DNA of 64,000 nucleotides from Terriglobia bacterium (GTDB lineage: Bacteria; Acidobacteriota; Terriglobia; UBA7540). Made by a program: the position numbers and the translations under genes. The notes under the pieces were generated by a model, which worked only from the letters and a program-made list of their open reading frames with translations, was not told the origin of the DNA and ran no database searches. Shown here in pieces: positions 31,946-40,186 of the stretch. The stretch is taken from assembly GCA_020072655.1 (NCBI GenBank), contig JAIQGH010000030.1, positions 1 to 64,000 on the forward strand, read 5' to 3'. The number at the start of each line of letters is the position of its first letter. Position 1 is the stretch's first letter.

Positions 31946-34759
31946 ATGAGACCTCGAGGTTGCTTCCGACCGGTCGGTCGCGCGGGCGACCGTTTCCGGA
32001 GCGGCACGGGACTGTGGGCGCTCCTGCTTGGCCTCCTATTCTTCATGGGCAGCATTCGGCCTGGACTGGCACAGGTCGCGCGCGCAGACGTGGTCGGCGT
32101 GGTCGTATCGCCATCCGGCGAGCGGCTGGCCGGGGTCCAGGTGCGACTCGTCCGGGAGGGTTCGCAAGCGCTCATCTCCGCAACACCGACCGGCGTCAAC
32201 GGCGGGTTCAGGTTCTTGGCGATTCCCCCCGGCGTGTTCACCCTCGAGGCTACACGCCTGGGCTGGCGAGAGCTGCGCGAGGCGCACGTGGAGATCCGCT
32301 CGGGAAGCGCGCTCGACATCCGGATTATGTTGTCGCCGCTTTCGGCGCCCTCTCGAGCCAGCGTGGCGGAGGTCCGCAATCGCGAGGTCGACTGGGGGAC
32401 GATGTTTGAAGACTCTCGGCTGCGCCGTCTCCCCAACTCCGGAAACCTCTGGTCGCTCGTCGAGAGTCAGGCGCCGACCACCGTCACCAACCGCATCGAC
32501 GTGGGCGGCCTGGCGACCGGCGTCCCGGCGCTTTTCGGCGCGCTTGGCGCCTCCTGGACGGAGAACCAGTATTCCCTCCACGGGTTCAACGTGACGGACC
32601 CTTACGTCCCCGGCCGACCCCTCATCGACCCCGACCTGGACGCGGTCTCCGAACTCTTGGTAACAACAGGGGCGAAGCCCGCGCCGTTCGGGGCGAGTGG
32701 CGTGAACTTGACGCTCTCGACGCCACCGCCCGGCGCCGCCTTTCACGGTTCCACCCGCTGGTTCTATTCCGACGGAAGCCTGCAGTCGCACTTCAGCGAC
32801 GCCCGGCTCGCGCGGTTTCAATTCCCCGGCCCCGAGCGCTTCCGACATTTCGCGGACGGCAATGTTCAGTTGGGAGGCAAACTTCCGATCCCCTCCGCGT
32901 CGTGGCCCTTCTTTGCGTCGCTCTCCACACAGCAACTCTCAAAAACACTCGGCGGCTTCAATGCGCCGATGGACGTTCACGTGTATCGCGCGCTCACCGA
33001 GGTCACGCCGCTTTCGCGGGGCCGGAGCCGATTGGACCTGCTCTATTCCGGGCAACACATTTTCAACTCCCATGAAGGAGCTGACCCGCGAATCGCCGCC
33101 GACTCGACGACCCGCGGGAACGACAACTACCACCAAGTCCAAGCACGCGGCGAGCATCTCCTGAATCCCAATGCTTGGCTTGCCGCGGGCTTTGGCGTTG
33201 TACACGCCATTGTCTCCTCGGGCTTCGAGCCGGGGCTTGCCGAGCCGAGCGCGCTCGATTTGCCGCAGATGACTCGCACGGGAGCGGCGCCGCTTTCAAC
33301 CGCCGGGACCCGCACCCGCTATGAAGCGCATGCCTTGATTCAAGCCGTGCGCGATGGCCCCGTCGGCAGCCACAACTTGACGCTGGGCGGGGAATGGGAG
33401 CGGAACTTCATTGCCAATCGCTGGGACGCGCTGGGCGGCCTGGAGCGGACGGAAGTCGCTGGCGTCGGTTCGGAAGTGACCCTCTGGAACACGCCCAGCG
33501 CGGCTCGCAGCCACACCCAGAACGTCGCCATCTTCGCGCACGACGCTTGGCGGCCGACGAGTTGGCTGAGCCTACCGCTCGGGCTGCGACTGGATAGTTC
33601 ATCGGGGCGGGCAGCAGGTGTGGCCTCCGGAATCCGCTGGACGACGCTTGAGCCGCGCGCGGGCCTCGTCCTCCCGCTCCGCCGCCGCGGGCCGACGCTG
33701 CGGGCGAGCTGGGCACGCTACGGGCACCTCCTCCAAGGCCGTTATCTCGATTTCGGAAACCCCGCGGCGCTCGGCGGCCAGGTGTTCAGGTGGGATGACG
33801 CGAACGCCGACCTCGCCTTCGAGGCGGGAGAGATCTCGACGCTGCTTCGCCGTTTCGGCGGCCCTTACTCGGCCATTGATCCTGGGCTCGCGCGGCCGTT
33901 TACCGATGAGGTCAGCGTCGGCCTGGAACAGGAACTTGGCTCGGGCTTCCGCGCCGGCGTGCGCTTCTTCCGTCGCGATACGCACCGCCGCATCGCGGTC
34001 TCCAACGTCGGCGTTCCTTTTGCCGATTACACGCCGGTGAATTATCTCGACCCCGGAAATGACGGAATCCCCGGAACGGCGGATGACCAAGTGCTCGCCC
34101 TCTACAACCGCAATCCCGGCTCGCTCGGGCAGGATTTCTTGCTGCTCACCAATCCGCCCGGCTTGCACGGAAGCTTCAAGGGCTTCGAGGTCCGTCTGGC
34201 GAAACCGTTGCGCCGCGTCTGGGAATTCGAGGCCAGCTTTACGGCGATGCGCACGCTGGCCGCAACCAGTCCGGGCAACTCGGTGTTCGAGAATGACCCG
34301 GGATTCGTCGGCGCACTGGGAACTGACCCGAATACTTTTGTCTTGGATGCCAGCCGCACGTATTTCGATCGGGCGTTCATCGGCAAGGCGAGCGGCTATT
34401 ACTTCGCGCCCAAGGGATTCCAGGTGGGATGCGTGGCCAAGTATTACGACGGCTTGCCGTTCGGCCGCTTGCTTTTCGTGGACGGATTCAACCAGGGGCC
34501 GTTCTTTGTGCGCGCCACGCCGCGCGCCCACCCCGGCGGGTTTCAAACCCAATTCAACCTCACGCTCGATACTCGCGTGGCCCGTGAGTTCCGTCTCCGC
34601 CGGGGCGTTCTCTCCGGCTACTTCGATGTCTTCAACGTACTGAACCTCGACAAGAACACGCTCGAGGCAGACTTGACCGGACCATCGTTCGCCTCGCGCG
34701 TTCCGCTCGCCATCCAGGCGCCGCGCGCCGCCCGGCTGGGGGTGGAGTGGAGGTTCTAG
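31946..34759 (+). CDS. Outer-membrane TonB-receptor-like protein with carboxypeptidase-regulatory domain
   Basis: The protein has 937 residues. A signal region (ALLLGLLFFMGSIRPGLAQ) leads a carboxypeptidase-regulatory-like beta domain at about residues 45-130 (VVSPSGERLAGVQVRLV, GGFRFLAIPPGVFTLEA). A plug-like portion follows (YSLHGFNVTDPYVPGRPL) and then a long beta-barrel with alternating aromatic strands, ending ARLGVEWRF with the C-terminal aromatic residue expected for barrel insertion. This is the Oar/TonB-dependent-receptor-like architecture abundant in Acidobacteriota. The transported substrate is unknown. No clear TonB box was identified. The start may be a few codons downstream. Confidence 0.85.
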   Translation: MRPRGCFRPVGRAGDRFRSGTGLWALLLGLLFFMGSIRPGLAQVARADVVGVVVSPSGERLAGVQVRLVREGSQALISATPTGVNGGFRFLAIPPGVFTLEATRLGWRELREAHVEIRSGSALDIRIMLSPLSAPSRASVAEVRNREVDWGTMFEDSRLRRLPNSGNLWSLVESQAPTTVTNRIDVGGLATGVPALFGALGASWTENQYSLHGFNVTDPYVPGRPLIDPDLDAVSELLVTTGAKPAPFGASGVNLTLSTPPPGAAFHGSTRWFYSDGSLQSHFSDARLARFQFPGPERFRHFADGNVQLGGKLPIPSASWPFFASLSTQQLSKTLGGFNAPMDVHVYRALTEVTPLSRGRSRLDLLYSGQHIFNSHEGADPRIAADSTTRGNDNYHQVQARGEHLLNPNAWLAAGFGVVHAIVSSGFEPGLAEPSALDLPQMTRTGAAPLSTAGTRTRYEAHALIQAVRDGPVGSHNLTLGGEWERNFIANRWDALGGLERTEVAGVGSEVTLWNTPSAARSHTQNVAIFAHDAWRPTSWLSLPLGLRLDSSSGRAAGVASGIRWTTLEPRAGLVLPLRRRGPTLRASWARYGHLLQGRYLDFGNPAALGGQVFRWDDANADLAFEAGEISTLLRRFGGPYSAIDPGLARPFTDEVSVGLEQELGSGFRAGVRFFRRDTHRRIAVSNVGVPFADYTPVNYLDPGNDGIPGTADDQVLALYNRNPGSLGQDFLLLTNPPGLHGSFKGFEVRLAKPLRRVWEFEASFTAMRTLAATSPGNSVFENDPGFVGALGTDPNTFVLDASRTYFDRAFIGKASGYYFAPKGFQVGCVAKYYDGLPFGRLLFVDGFNQGPFFVRATPRAHPGGFQTQFNLTLDTRVAREFRLRRGVLSGYFDVFNVLNLDKNTLEADLTGPSFASRVPLAIQAPRAARLGVEWRF

Positions 34760-34955
34760 GCAAGAGGTGGGCCACTGCCCCGCCCCTACGGGGGAATCGC
34801 AACATTGGTGCCCGGCGCGCCGTCCTCCGCCAGGGCACGCAACGGGCGCGACAATTCGGTGTCCACGGGAGTATCATAAAAGGAGGTAGCTTGTGCCCGG
34901 CACAAGGCAAGCATGAAGACCCCACAGCCCAAAGGCTCGGGAGGAAGAAGGAACC

Positions 34956-36404
34956 ATGGTCGAAGAACGGCTGAAACTCGCCGTCTTTGTTGATTTCGAC
35001 AACATTCAGATCGGCATTAAGGACACCCTGCGGAAGGATTTCGACGTCTCTCTTGTGCTCGAGGCTTTGAAGGAGCGCGGCGAGGTCATGACCAAGATCG
35101 CGTACGGCGACTGGCCGAAGGCCGGCGAGTACAGCCGGCAGATGAGCCAGCATGCCGTGCAGATGGTGCAGCGCAACGTCACGCCGCGCGGCGACAAGAA
35201 CGGCGCGGACATCAACCTGGCCCTCGACGCGCTGGAGATGGCTTTCAACCGGCCTTACATCAATGCCTTCGTGATCGTCGGCGGGGACAGCGACTTCATC
35301 GCGCTGGTGGAAAAACTGAAGCAGTATGACAAGCGCGTTTTCGTCGTGGGAGGTCGAGCGTTCACCAGCAACATCTTGCAGCGCAACTGCCACGAGTTCA
35401 TCAGCTACGAGAACTTGCTCAAGGCGGCGGAGACCCCGCGCACCGCGCGCCCCTCGCGAGGCGCGGGACGGCCGGCTTCCGACACCCGCCCGCTCACGAG
35501 CGCGCTGCCCAACGTGCAGCGTGCCCTGAAGATCCTGGAGGAGCGCGAAGTCTCGCCCCAGGTCGGCCTGCTCAAGAGCACCCTGCTGCAGCTCGACCCG
35601 ACGTTCAGCGAGCGCGACTACGGCGCGAGCACCTTCCTCGAATTCATGCAGAAAATGGAGCGCGCCCATCTGGTGCGCCTGCGACGCACCGACCGCAGTT
35701 ATCTGGTCGAGCCAGCGAACGGGGAGACGGCAACTACAACCCCGGAGCCGGCGGTGGCCCAGAGCGGGACTACCGAGGCTGCCGAGGCGCCGGTCCCGGC
35801 CGAGGCCGCGCTGGAGGCACCGCCCGTCGTCCCGCCGCCCGCGGTGGTCGCGACGAACGGCGAGCCGATGGGAATCCTCCGACAGCTCGTGACCGACGCC
35901 GGAGCGAAGGCGCCGCATCGTCCGCTGTATCTGCGGCAGATCAGCCAGGCACTGCGCGGGGCGGGGAATCAGTTCGATACCCGGCATCATGGCTTCCGCG
36001 GCATCCTCGACTTGCTCCACCAGGCGCAGCGCGAAGGCTGGCTCCGCTTGCACCGCGACCGCAAAGGCGTCTGGCGAGTCTTCCCGGTCGAAGAAGCGGC
36101 CCCAGCGGCCGAAGTAGCTCCTCCAACAACCGAGATTGTGGAGCAGACAGTCGGTGAGCCCGCGGCGGAATTCACGCCTGTCGAAGTGGATGTCGCCTGG
36201 GACGAGCCGGCGCTGGGAGGGGATGAGTCCACGGAGGAAGCGCCGCCAGCCGAACCGGCGCCGGCGGTGCTTGAGCAGCCGGTTGCCGTCCAGGAGGCCC
36301 CGGAACGGAAGCCGCGCAAACCGCGCTCCCCACGGGCTTCTGCCAAGGGCGGCACACGACGGTCCTCGTCTCGCCGAAAACCCAAAGAACCCAGCGGCGA
36401 GTGA
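34956..36404 (+). CDS. NYN-domain ribonuclease-like protein with two OST-HTH (LOTUS) domains
   Basis: The protein has 482 residues; GGAGGAAG precedes the ATG. The N-terminal NYN/LabA domain has the PIN-like acidic sites: LAVFVDFDN (D13, D15) and VIVGGDSDFIALVEKL (about 105-120), plus KNGADINLALDALE. Two OST-HTH winged-helix RNA-binding modules follow: about 185-255 (QVGLLKSTLLQLDPTFSERD) and about 308-375 (LYLRQISQALRGAGNQFDTR). The tail is Pro/Ala/Glu-rich and ends in a basic RKPRKPRSPR cluster. The arrangement points to a metal-dependent RNase acting on RNA recognised by the OST domains. Substrate unknown. Confidence 0.9.
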   Translation: MVEERLKLAVFVDFDNIQIGIKDTLRKDFDVSLVLEALKERGEVMTKIAYGDWPKAGEYSRQMSQHAVQMVQRNVTPRGDKNGADINLALDALEMAFNRPYINAFVIVGGDSDFIALVEKLKQYDKRVFVVGGRAFTSNILQRNCHEFISYENLLKAAETPRTARPSRGAGRPASDTRPLTSALPNVQRALKILEEREVSPQVGLLKSTLLQLDPTFSERDYGASTFLEFMQKMERAHLVRLRRTDRSYLVEPANGETATTTPEPAVAQSGTTEAAEAPVPAEAALEAPPVVPPPAVVATNGEPMGILRQLVTDAGAKAPHRPLYLRQISQALRGAGNQFDTRHHGFRGILDLLHQAQREGWLRLHRDRKGVWRVFPVEEAAPAAEVAPPTTEIVEQTVGEPAAEFTPVEVDVAWDEPALGGDESTEEAPPAEPAPAVLEQPVAVQEAPERKPRKPRSPRASAKGGTRRSSSRRKPKEPSGE

Positions 36405-36471
36405 TCGGACGCGTGGGCCGCCGCAGGTTGCATTGAGTTTCCATGTGCTTGGGGTGTGTCGGTTGCGGCCG

Positions 36472-36957
36472 CTAGTGAGCAGCGACAGGGAGCCACCCGT
36501 CGACAATGCGGCGGGCGCGGGCGGCGGCTTCGTCGACGAGCGCGGCGACGGCGGGAGTCATCTCGGTCGAGAAGGTCGTCGGGTCGGAGACGGGGATGGC
36601 CAGGATGCGCACCTCGCGGGGAAAGCCGAGGCCAAGCCTTCGCATGACCTCGCGCACTTCGCCCAGGCCGACGAAATGAGGAGAGACGCCGCAGCTTTCG
36701 CCGACCGAATCAAGGTTGCGCTCTTGAATCTCCGACCCGACAAACTCTTCCGGAACGTAACTGTCGATCACCAGCACTTTCTCGCGGCCCAGCAGCTCGT
36801 CCAGCAGTGACAGTCCGAAAAGCGAAGTCGAGCGGACCTCAACTTCCGGAGGAAAGGCGCTCGCGAGTTTTTCCGCGACACGAATCCCCACCGCGTCGTC
36901 TTTGAGCAGATCATTTCCCAGCCCGAGGACCAGCATCGAGGCGGTTCTTAAAGACAT
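36472..36957 (-). CDS. Hydrogenase maturation endopeptidase (HyaD/HybD type)
   Basis: The protein has 161 residues. The M52 peptidase signature is VLGLGNDLLKDDAVGIRVAE, with the nickel-sensing Asp or Glu and the second metal ligand region KVLVIDSYVPEEFVG. The enzyme recognises nickel in the folded large subunit and removes its C-terminal tail. It is the last gene of the leftward hydrogenase cluster and its large-subunit partner directly upstream carries a 25-residue tail after the final CxxH. The C-terminal part is helical and slightly variable, as usual. A His for the metal (SPHFVGLGE) is present. Confidence 0.92.
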   Translation of the reverse strand: MSLRTASMLVLGLGNDLLKDDAVGIRVAEKLASAFPPEVEVRSTSLFGLSLLDELLGREKVLVIDSYVPEEFVGSEIQERNLDSVGESCGVSPHFVGLGEVREVMRRLGLGFPREVRILAIPVSDPTTFSTEMTPAVAALVDEAAARARRIVDGWLPVAAH

Positions 36958-36959
36958 TT

Positions 36960-37085
36960 CACCACCAAGTCACAGAGACACAAAGGCGGGCACTCGTTGA
37001 GGGTCCAGGGGCGAAAGCCACTGCCTGGGCCAGCGAGCAGTAGGACGTCGATGCTTTTCTTAGTGCCTTTGTGTCTCCGTGGTCC
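36960..37085. repeat. Inverted AGACACAAAGG-type repeat
   Basis: CACAGAGACACAAAGGC near the left end and GCCTTTGTGTCTCCGTGG near the right end form an inverted pair of a widely dispersed intergenic sequence. It lies between the protease and hydrogenase large-subunit genes and could form a hairpin in their common transcript. Confidence 0.7.
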
Positions 37086-37090
37086 AAATT

Positions 37091-38554
37091 TCACCGCCGG
37101 ATTTCCCGCAGCAAATTGCCCGCCGCGTCGCGCACACAGACCTTGAGCGGCATCGAGCCGGGGAGCGAATGCGTGCCGCAGCCGTGGCAAGGGTCGTAGG
37201 CGCGGAAGGCCATCTCCACCATGTTGAGCAGGCCGTCGTCATTGGCCGTGGAGGCGTTGATGAGCGCGCGCGCGACCTTGTCCACGGAGAGGGCGATGCG
37301 CGCGGCGTTGTTCTGCGTGGCGACGATGAGGTTGGCGCGGGTGATGACACCCGCCTCGTCCGTCTCGTAATGGTGGAAGAGCGTGCCGCGCGGCGCTTCG
37401 ACCACGCTCATCCCCACCTTGGGGATTTCCGTGGGCAGCGTGCGCACCTTCGGATCAACGATCTCCGGATCGTTCGCCAGTTCCGCGAAGCGCTCCGCGG
37501 CGTAAATCATCTCGATGACCCGCGCCCAATGATTCGCCAGGGTGTGATGGACGGGTTTGCCGGCCAGCGTGGCGAAAAGCTGCTCATAAGCCTCCTGGGC
37601 GCGCGGCGTCGCCATGCCGTCCGAAGCGTTCAAGCGCGCCAGCGGCGCCACGCTGTAAACGCCCGAATCCGCGCCGTCCACAAACCCCTTCCATCCAACC
37701 TTCTTGAGATAGGGGAACTTGATGTAGCTCCAGGGCTCGACGTGCTCAGCGATGGCGTCCAGATACTCGCGCGCGGTGAACACGCCGAATTCCTTGCCCT
37801 GCGGGTCCACAACGCGAATGCGGCCGTCATAGAAATTTCCTCGGTTCTTCCCGTCCACCATTCCCATCGAGTAAGTGCGGTGGGTGTACATCTCCGAGGT
37901 GATGGCATCCACGTACTGCTGGTTTTTCAGGACAATCGCCTCAAAGGTTGCGAGCGTGAACAAAGCAAAATCCACACCGCGCTTCGCCGCCTCGATAAAC
38001 CTCGGCTGATCGGCGGGCGCCATGGGCTTCGAGACGCCGCCCGGCAGGCCAAACACCGGGTGAATCACTTTGCCGCCCAGCAAGGCGATCAGGTCGCGCA
38101 GCTCTTTGCGCATCCCGATCACCTGCTTGCCCACTTCCACGCCGACTTTGCCGATTACGCCCAGGACGTTGCGCTCGGCCTTCGGGGCTTTGGGGCCGAC
38201 GACGAAGTCCGGGCCGCCCAGGAAATAGAAGTGCAGCGCGTGATCCTCCAGCATGAAGATGCTGTAGATCAGCTCGCGCAGCTTCTTCGCGGCGGGCGGC
38301 GGGTCAACCTGGTAGAGATCGTCGAGCGCCTTGGTCGCCGCCATGTGGTGGGCCGTGGGACAGACGCCGCAGATGCGCGAGGTGATTTGCGGCATCTCCT
38401 CGGCGGGGCGTCCCACGACGAATTGCTCGAAGCCGCGCAGCTCCGGCACCTGGAAGTAGGCGCGGCTGACATTGCCGGCGTCGTCGAGAAAGATCTCGAT
38501 CTTGCCGTGGCCCTCCAGCCGCGTGATGGGATCAATCGTTATTCTTTGCGCCAT
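37091..38554 (-). CDS. mvhA: [NiFe]-hydrogenase large subunit (MvhA-like, group 3c type)
   Basis: The protein has 487 residues. Nickel ligands are C62 and C65 in SRICGVCPTAHH and C456 and C459 in DPCHGCGTHSLPG. The N-terminus ITIDPITRLEGHGKIEIF is typical. Length and neighbours (MvhG, MvhD, HdrA) place it with F420-non-reducing hydrogenases that partner heterodisulfide reductase. It oxidises H2 or produces it and passes electrons to the small subunit. Twenty-five residues follow the last ligand His and should be removed by the adjacent protease. It starts nine bases after the MvhG stop. Confidence 0.94.
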   Translation of the reverse strand: MAQRITIDPITRLEGHGKIEIFLDDAGNVSRAYFQVPELRGFEQFVVGRPAEEMPQITSRICGVCPTAHHMAATKALDDLYQVDPPPAAKKLRELIYSIFMLEDHALHFYFLGGPDFVVGPKAPKAERNVLGVIGKVGVEVGKQVIGMRKELRDLIALLGGKVIHPVFGLPGGVSKPMAPADQPRFIEAAKRGVDFALFTLATFEAIVLKNQQYVDAITSEMYTHRTYSMGMVDGKNRGNFYDGRIRVVDPQGKEFGVFTAREYLDAIAEHVEPWSYIKFPYLKKVGWKGFVDGADSGVYSVAPLARLNASDGMATPRAQEAYEQLFATLAGKPVHHTLANHWARVIEMIYAAERFAELANDPEIVDPKVRTLPTEIPKVGMSVVEAPRGTLFHHYETDEAGVITRANLIVATQNNAARIALSVDKVARALINASTANDDGLLNMVEMAFRAYDPCHGCGTHSLPGSMPLKVCVRDAAGNLLREIRR

Positions 38555-38563
38555 GACTCACCT

Positions 38564-39532
38564 CTATGCGGCTTTGCGTTTTCCGGCCAGCAACGAAGCC
38601 GGCACGCTGTACCGGTAAAACGTCCCCGCCGGATCGGGGAGCGCTTCGAAGACCTTGGCGACGACCTTCTCGTCGGTGGAATCCACGATGGAGGCAATCG
38701 CCGAAAGTGCTTTGCCTCCGTAATCGCGCACGCGCCCGAGCGGCCCGAAGCATCCGGTGCACGGCATCCCGCCCTTGACACACTGCGCCTCGCAGCCGCC
38801 GCGCGTGACCGGGCCCAGGCAGAGAATGCCCTGAGCGAGCAGGCATTTCTCGCGGTCGATGATCACCTGGTGCGGCCGCTTCAAGTCCGTGACCAGGAGC
38901 TTTTCGGGCTTCGTGGAGTTCAGGTCGCACTCGTAGCAGAGCGCGCGGTCGCCCGCGAGCACGGCGCCCTTTTCCGGCAATTTCCCGCTGAGGATGGCTT
39001 CAATCGCCTGGAAAGTGATCTTCGCCGTGGGCGGGCAGCCGGGCAGGTAGTAATCAACGTCGATGACCTGATCGAGAGTTTTGACGGCCTCGTAGAACTC
39101 CGGCAGCTCCAAATCGCCTTCCGGCACCTTGAGGTGCGGCTGGGGGCGCGTGCCATTGCCATTGCTGGTCGAAGGAGATTGCTGGTAGACGTACTGGAGG
39201 ATCGCTTCCTTATCCGTCAGGTTGGCGAGGCCGGGGATGCCGCCCTGATACGCGCAGGCGCCGTAAGCAATGACGAGTCCCGCTTTCTTGCGCAGCAGCT
39301 TGGCCATTGCTTCCTGTTCGCTATTGCGGATGGCCCCGTTGATGAAGGCCACAGCGATTTCGCCGTCCGCCATCGCCTCGACATCCGAGCGCTTGAAGTC
39401 GAGCGCGACCGGCCAGAAGACGATATCCACCGCCTCGACGACCTTCAGCACGCCTTCGGCCAGATCGACGACCGATTCCTCGCAGCCCCCGCATCTCGCG
39501 CACCAGTAAAATGCGACTTTGGGTTTGGCCAT
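38564..39532 (-). CDS. mvhG: [NiFe]-hydrogenase small subunit (MvhG-like)
   Basis: The protein has 322 residues from the ATG at 39532 (GGAAGGAG upstream). The proximal cluster motif is FYWCARCGGCEESV, with GACAYQGGIPGL and PGCPPTAKI completing it; further Cys-rich motifs are CYECDLN and RGGCEAQCVKGGMPC with TGCFGP, ligands for additional Fe-S clusters. There is no Tat signal, so the enzyme is cytoplasmic, as in group 3 hydrogenases. It relays electrons from the NiFe centre to MvhD. The upstream spacer of 213 bases to mvhD contains repeat DNA. Confidence 0.93.
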   Translation of the reverse strand: MAKPKVAFYWCARCGGCEESVVDLAEGVLKVVEAVDIVFWPVALDFKRSDVEAMADGEIAVAFINGAIRNSEQEAMAKLLRKKAGLVIAYGACAYQGGIPGLANLTDKEAILQYVYQQSPSTSNGNGTRPQPHLKVPEGDLELPEFYEAVKTLDQVIDVDYYLPGCPPTAKITFQAIEAILSGKLPEKGAVLAGDRALCYECDLNSTKPEKLLVTDLKRPHQVIIDREKCLLAQGILCLGPVTRGGCEAQCVKGGMPCTGCFGPLGRVRDYGGKALSAIASIVDSTDEKVVAKVFEALPDPAGTFYRYSVPASLLAGKRKAA

Positions 39533-39569
39533 GATATTCGGCTCCTTCCCGCTTTCTGTAACGGCGGTC

Positions 39570-39720
39570 AATGACCGCCGGCTCCTCTGTCACCCTGAGC
39601 GCCGCGAAGGGTCTATGCATTGCTTCGCGCTGGCCAAATGCAGGCTTGCTTCGCGGAGTTTACCCTGAGCAATAACTGCAGATCCTTCGCTCCGCTCAGG
39701 ATGACAGCGAAGGGCTCAGC
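39570..39720. repeat. TTCGCTCCGCTCAGGATGAC-type repeats inside the hydrogenase operon
   Basis: Several copies of the dispersed sequence family CACCCTGAGCGCCGCGAAGG, ATCCTTCGCTCCGCTCAGG and GAAGGGCTCAGCATGAC occur in the spacer between mvhD and mvhG, in both orientations, so hairpins are likely in the mRNA. No gene was seen in the 213-base spacer. Confidence 0.75.
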
Positions 39721-39745
39721 ATGACTTCCGCGACAGGTTTCGCTC

Positions 39746-40186
39746 CTACGCCGCCACCGCCATCTGGGGCGCCGCCTGTTTCTTGTGCAGCGGCCCGAGG
39801 TGGCGGATCTCGGCCGTGAACTCATTCACCACATCGCGCAGGCGCTCGCCCTCTGAGGCGGAAATCCATTCCAGGCGCAGACGCTCCGGCTCGATGCCGA
39901 ATTGCGGCAGCATCTTGCGCAGCAGCTTCGAGCGGCGCAGCGCTTTGTAATTGCCCTCCTGATAGTGGCAATCGCCGGGATGGCAGCCGCCGATCAGCAC
40001 GCCGTCGGCGCCGTGGCGAAAGGCCCACAGGATCATCTGCGGATCGACGCGGCCCGAACACATGGTGCGCACCACGCGCACGTTGGGCGCGTACTTCATC
40101 CGCGACGTTCCCGCGAGATCCGCCGCCAGATACGTGCACCAGTTGCAGAAGAATCCCACGATGGAGGGATTGAAATTGTTGCTCAT
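39746..40186 (-). CDS. mvhD: Hydrogenase iron-sulfur subunit MvhD
   Basis: The protein has 146 residues. Conserved Cys motifs are FFCNWCTYLAADLAG, RTMCSGRVDP and GGCHPGDCHYQEGN, binding the [2Fe-2S] cluster that joins hydrogenase to HdrA. MvhD is the electron bridge between MvhAG and the HdrA flavin in the methanogen complex. Its ATG overlaps the hdrA stop by four bases, a sign of tight coupling. The C-terminal tail (LHKKQAAPQMAVAA) is variable. Confidence 0.93.
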   Translation of the reverse strand: MSNNFNPSIVGFFCNWCTYLAADLAGTSRMKYAPNVRVVRTMCSGRVDPQMILWAFRHGADGVLIGGCHPGDCHYQEGNYKALRRSKLLRKMLPQFGIEPERLRLEWISASEGERLRDVVNEFTAEIRHLGPLHKKQAAPQMAVAA

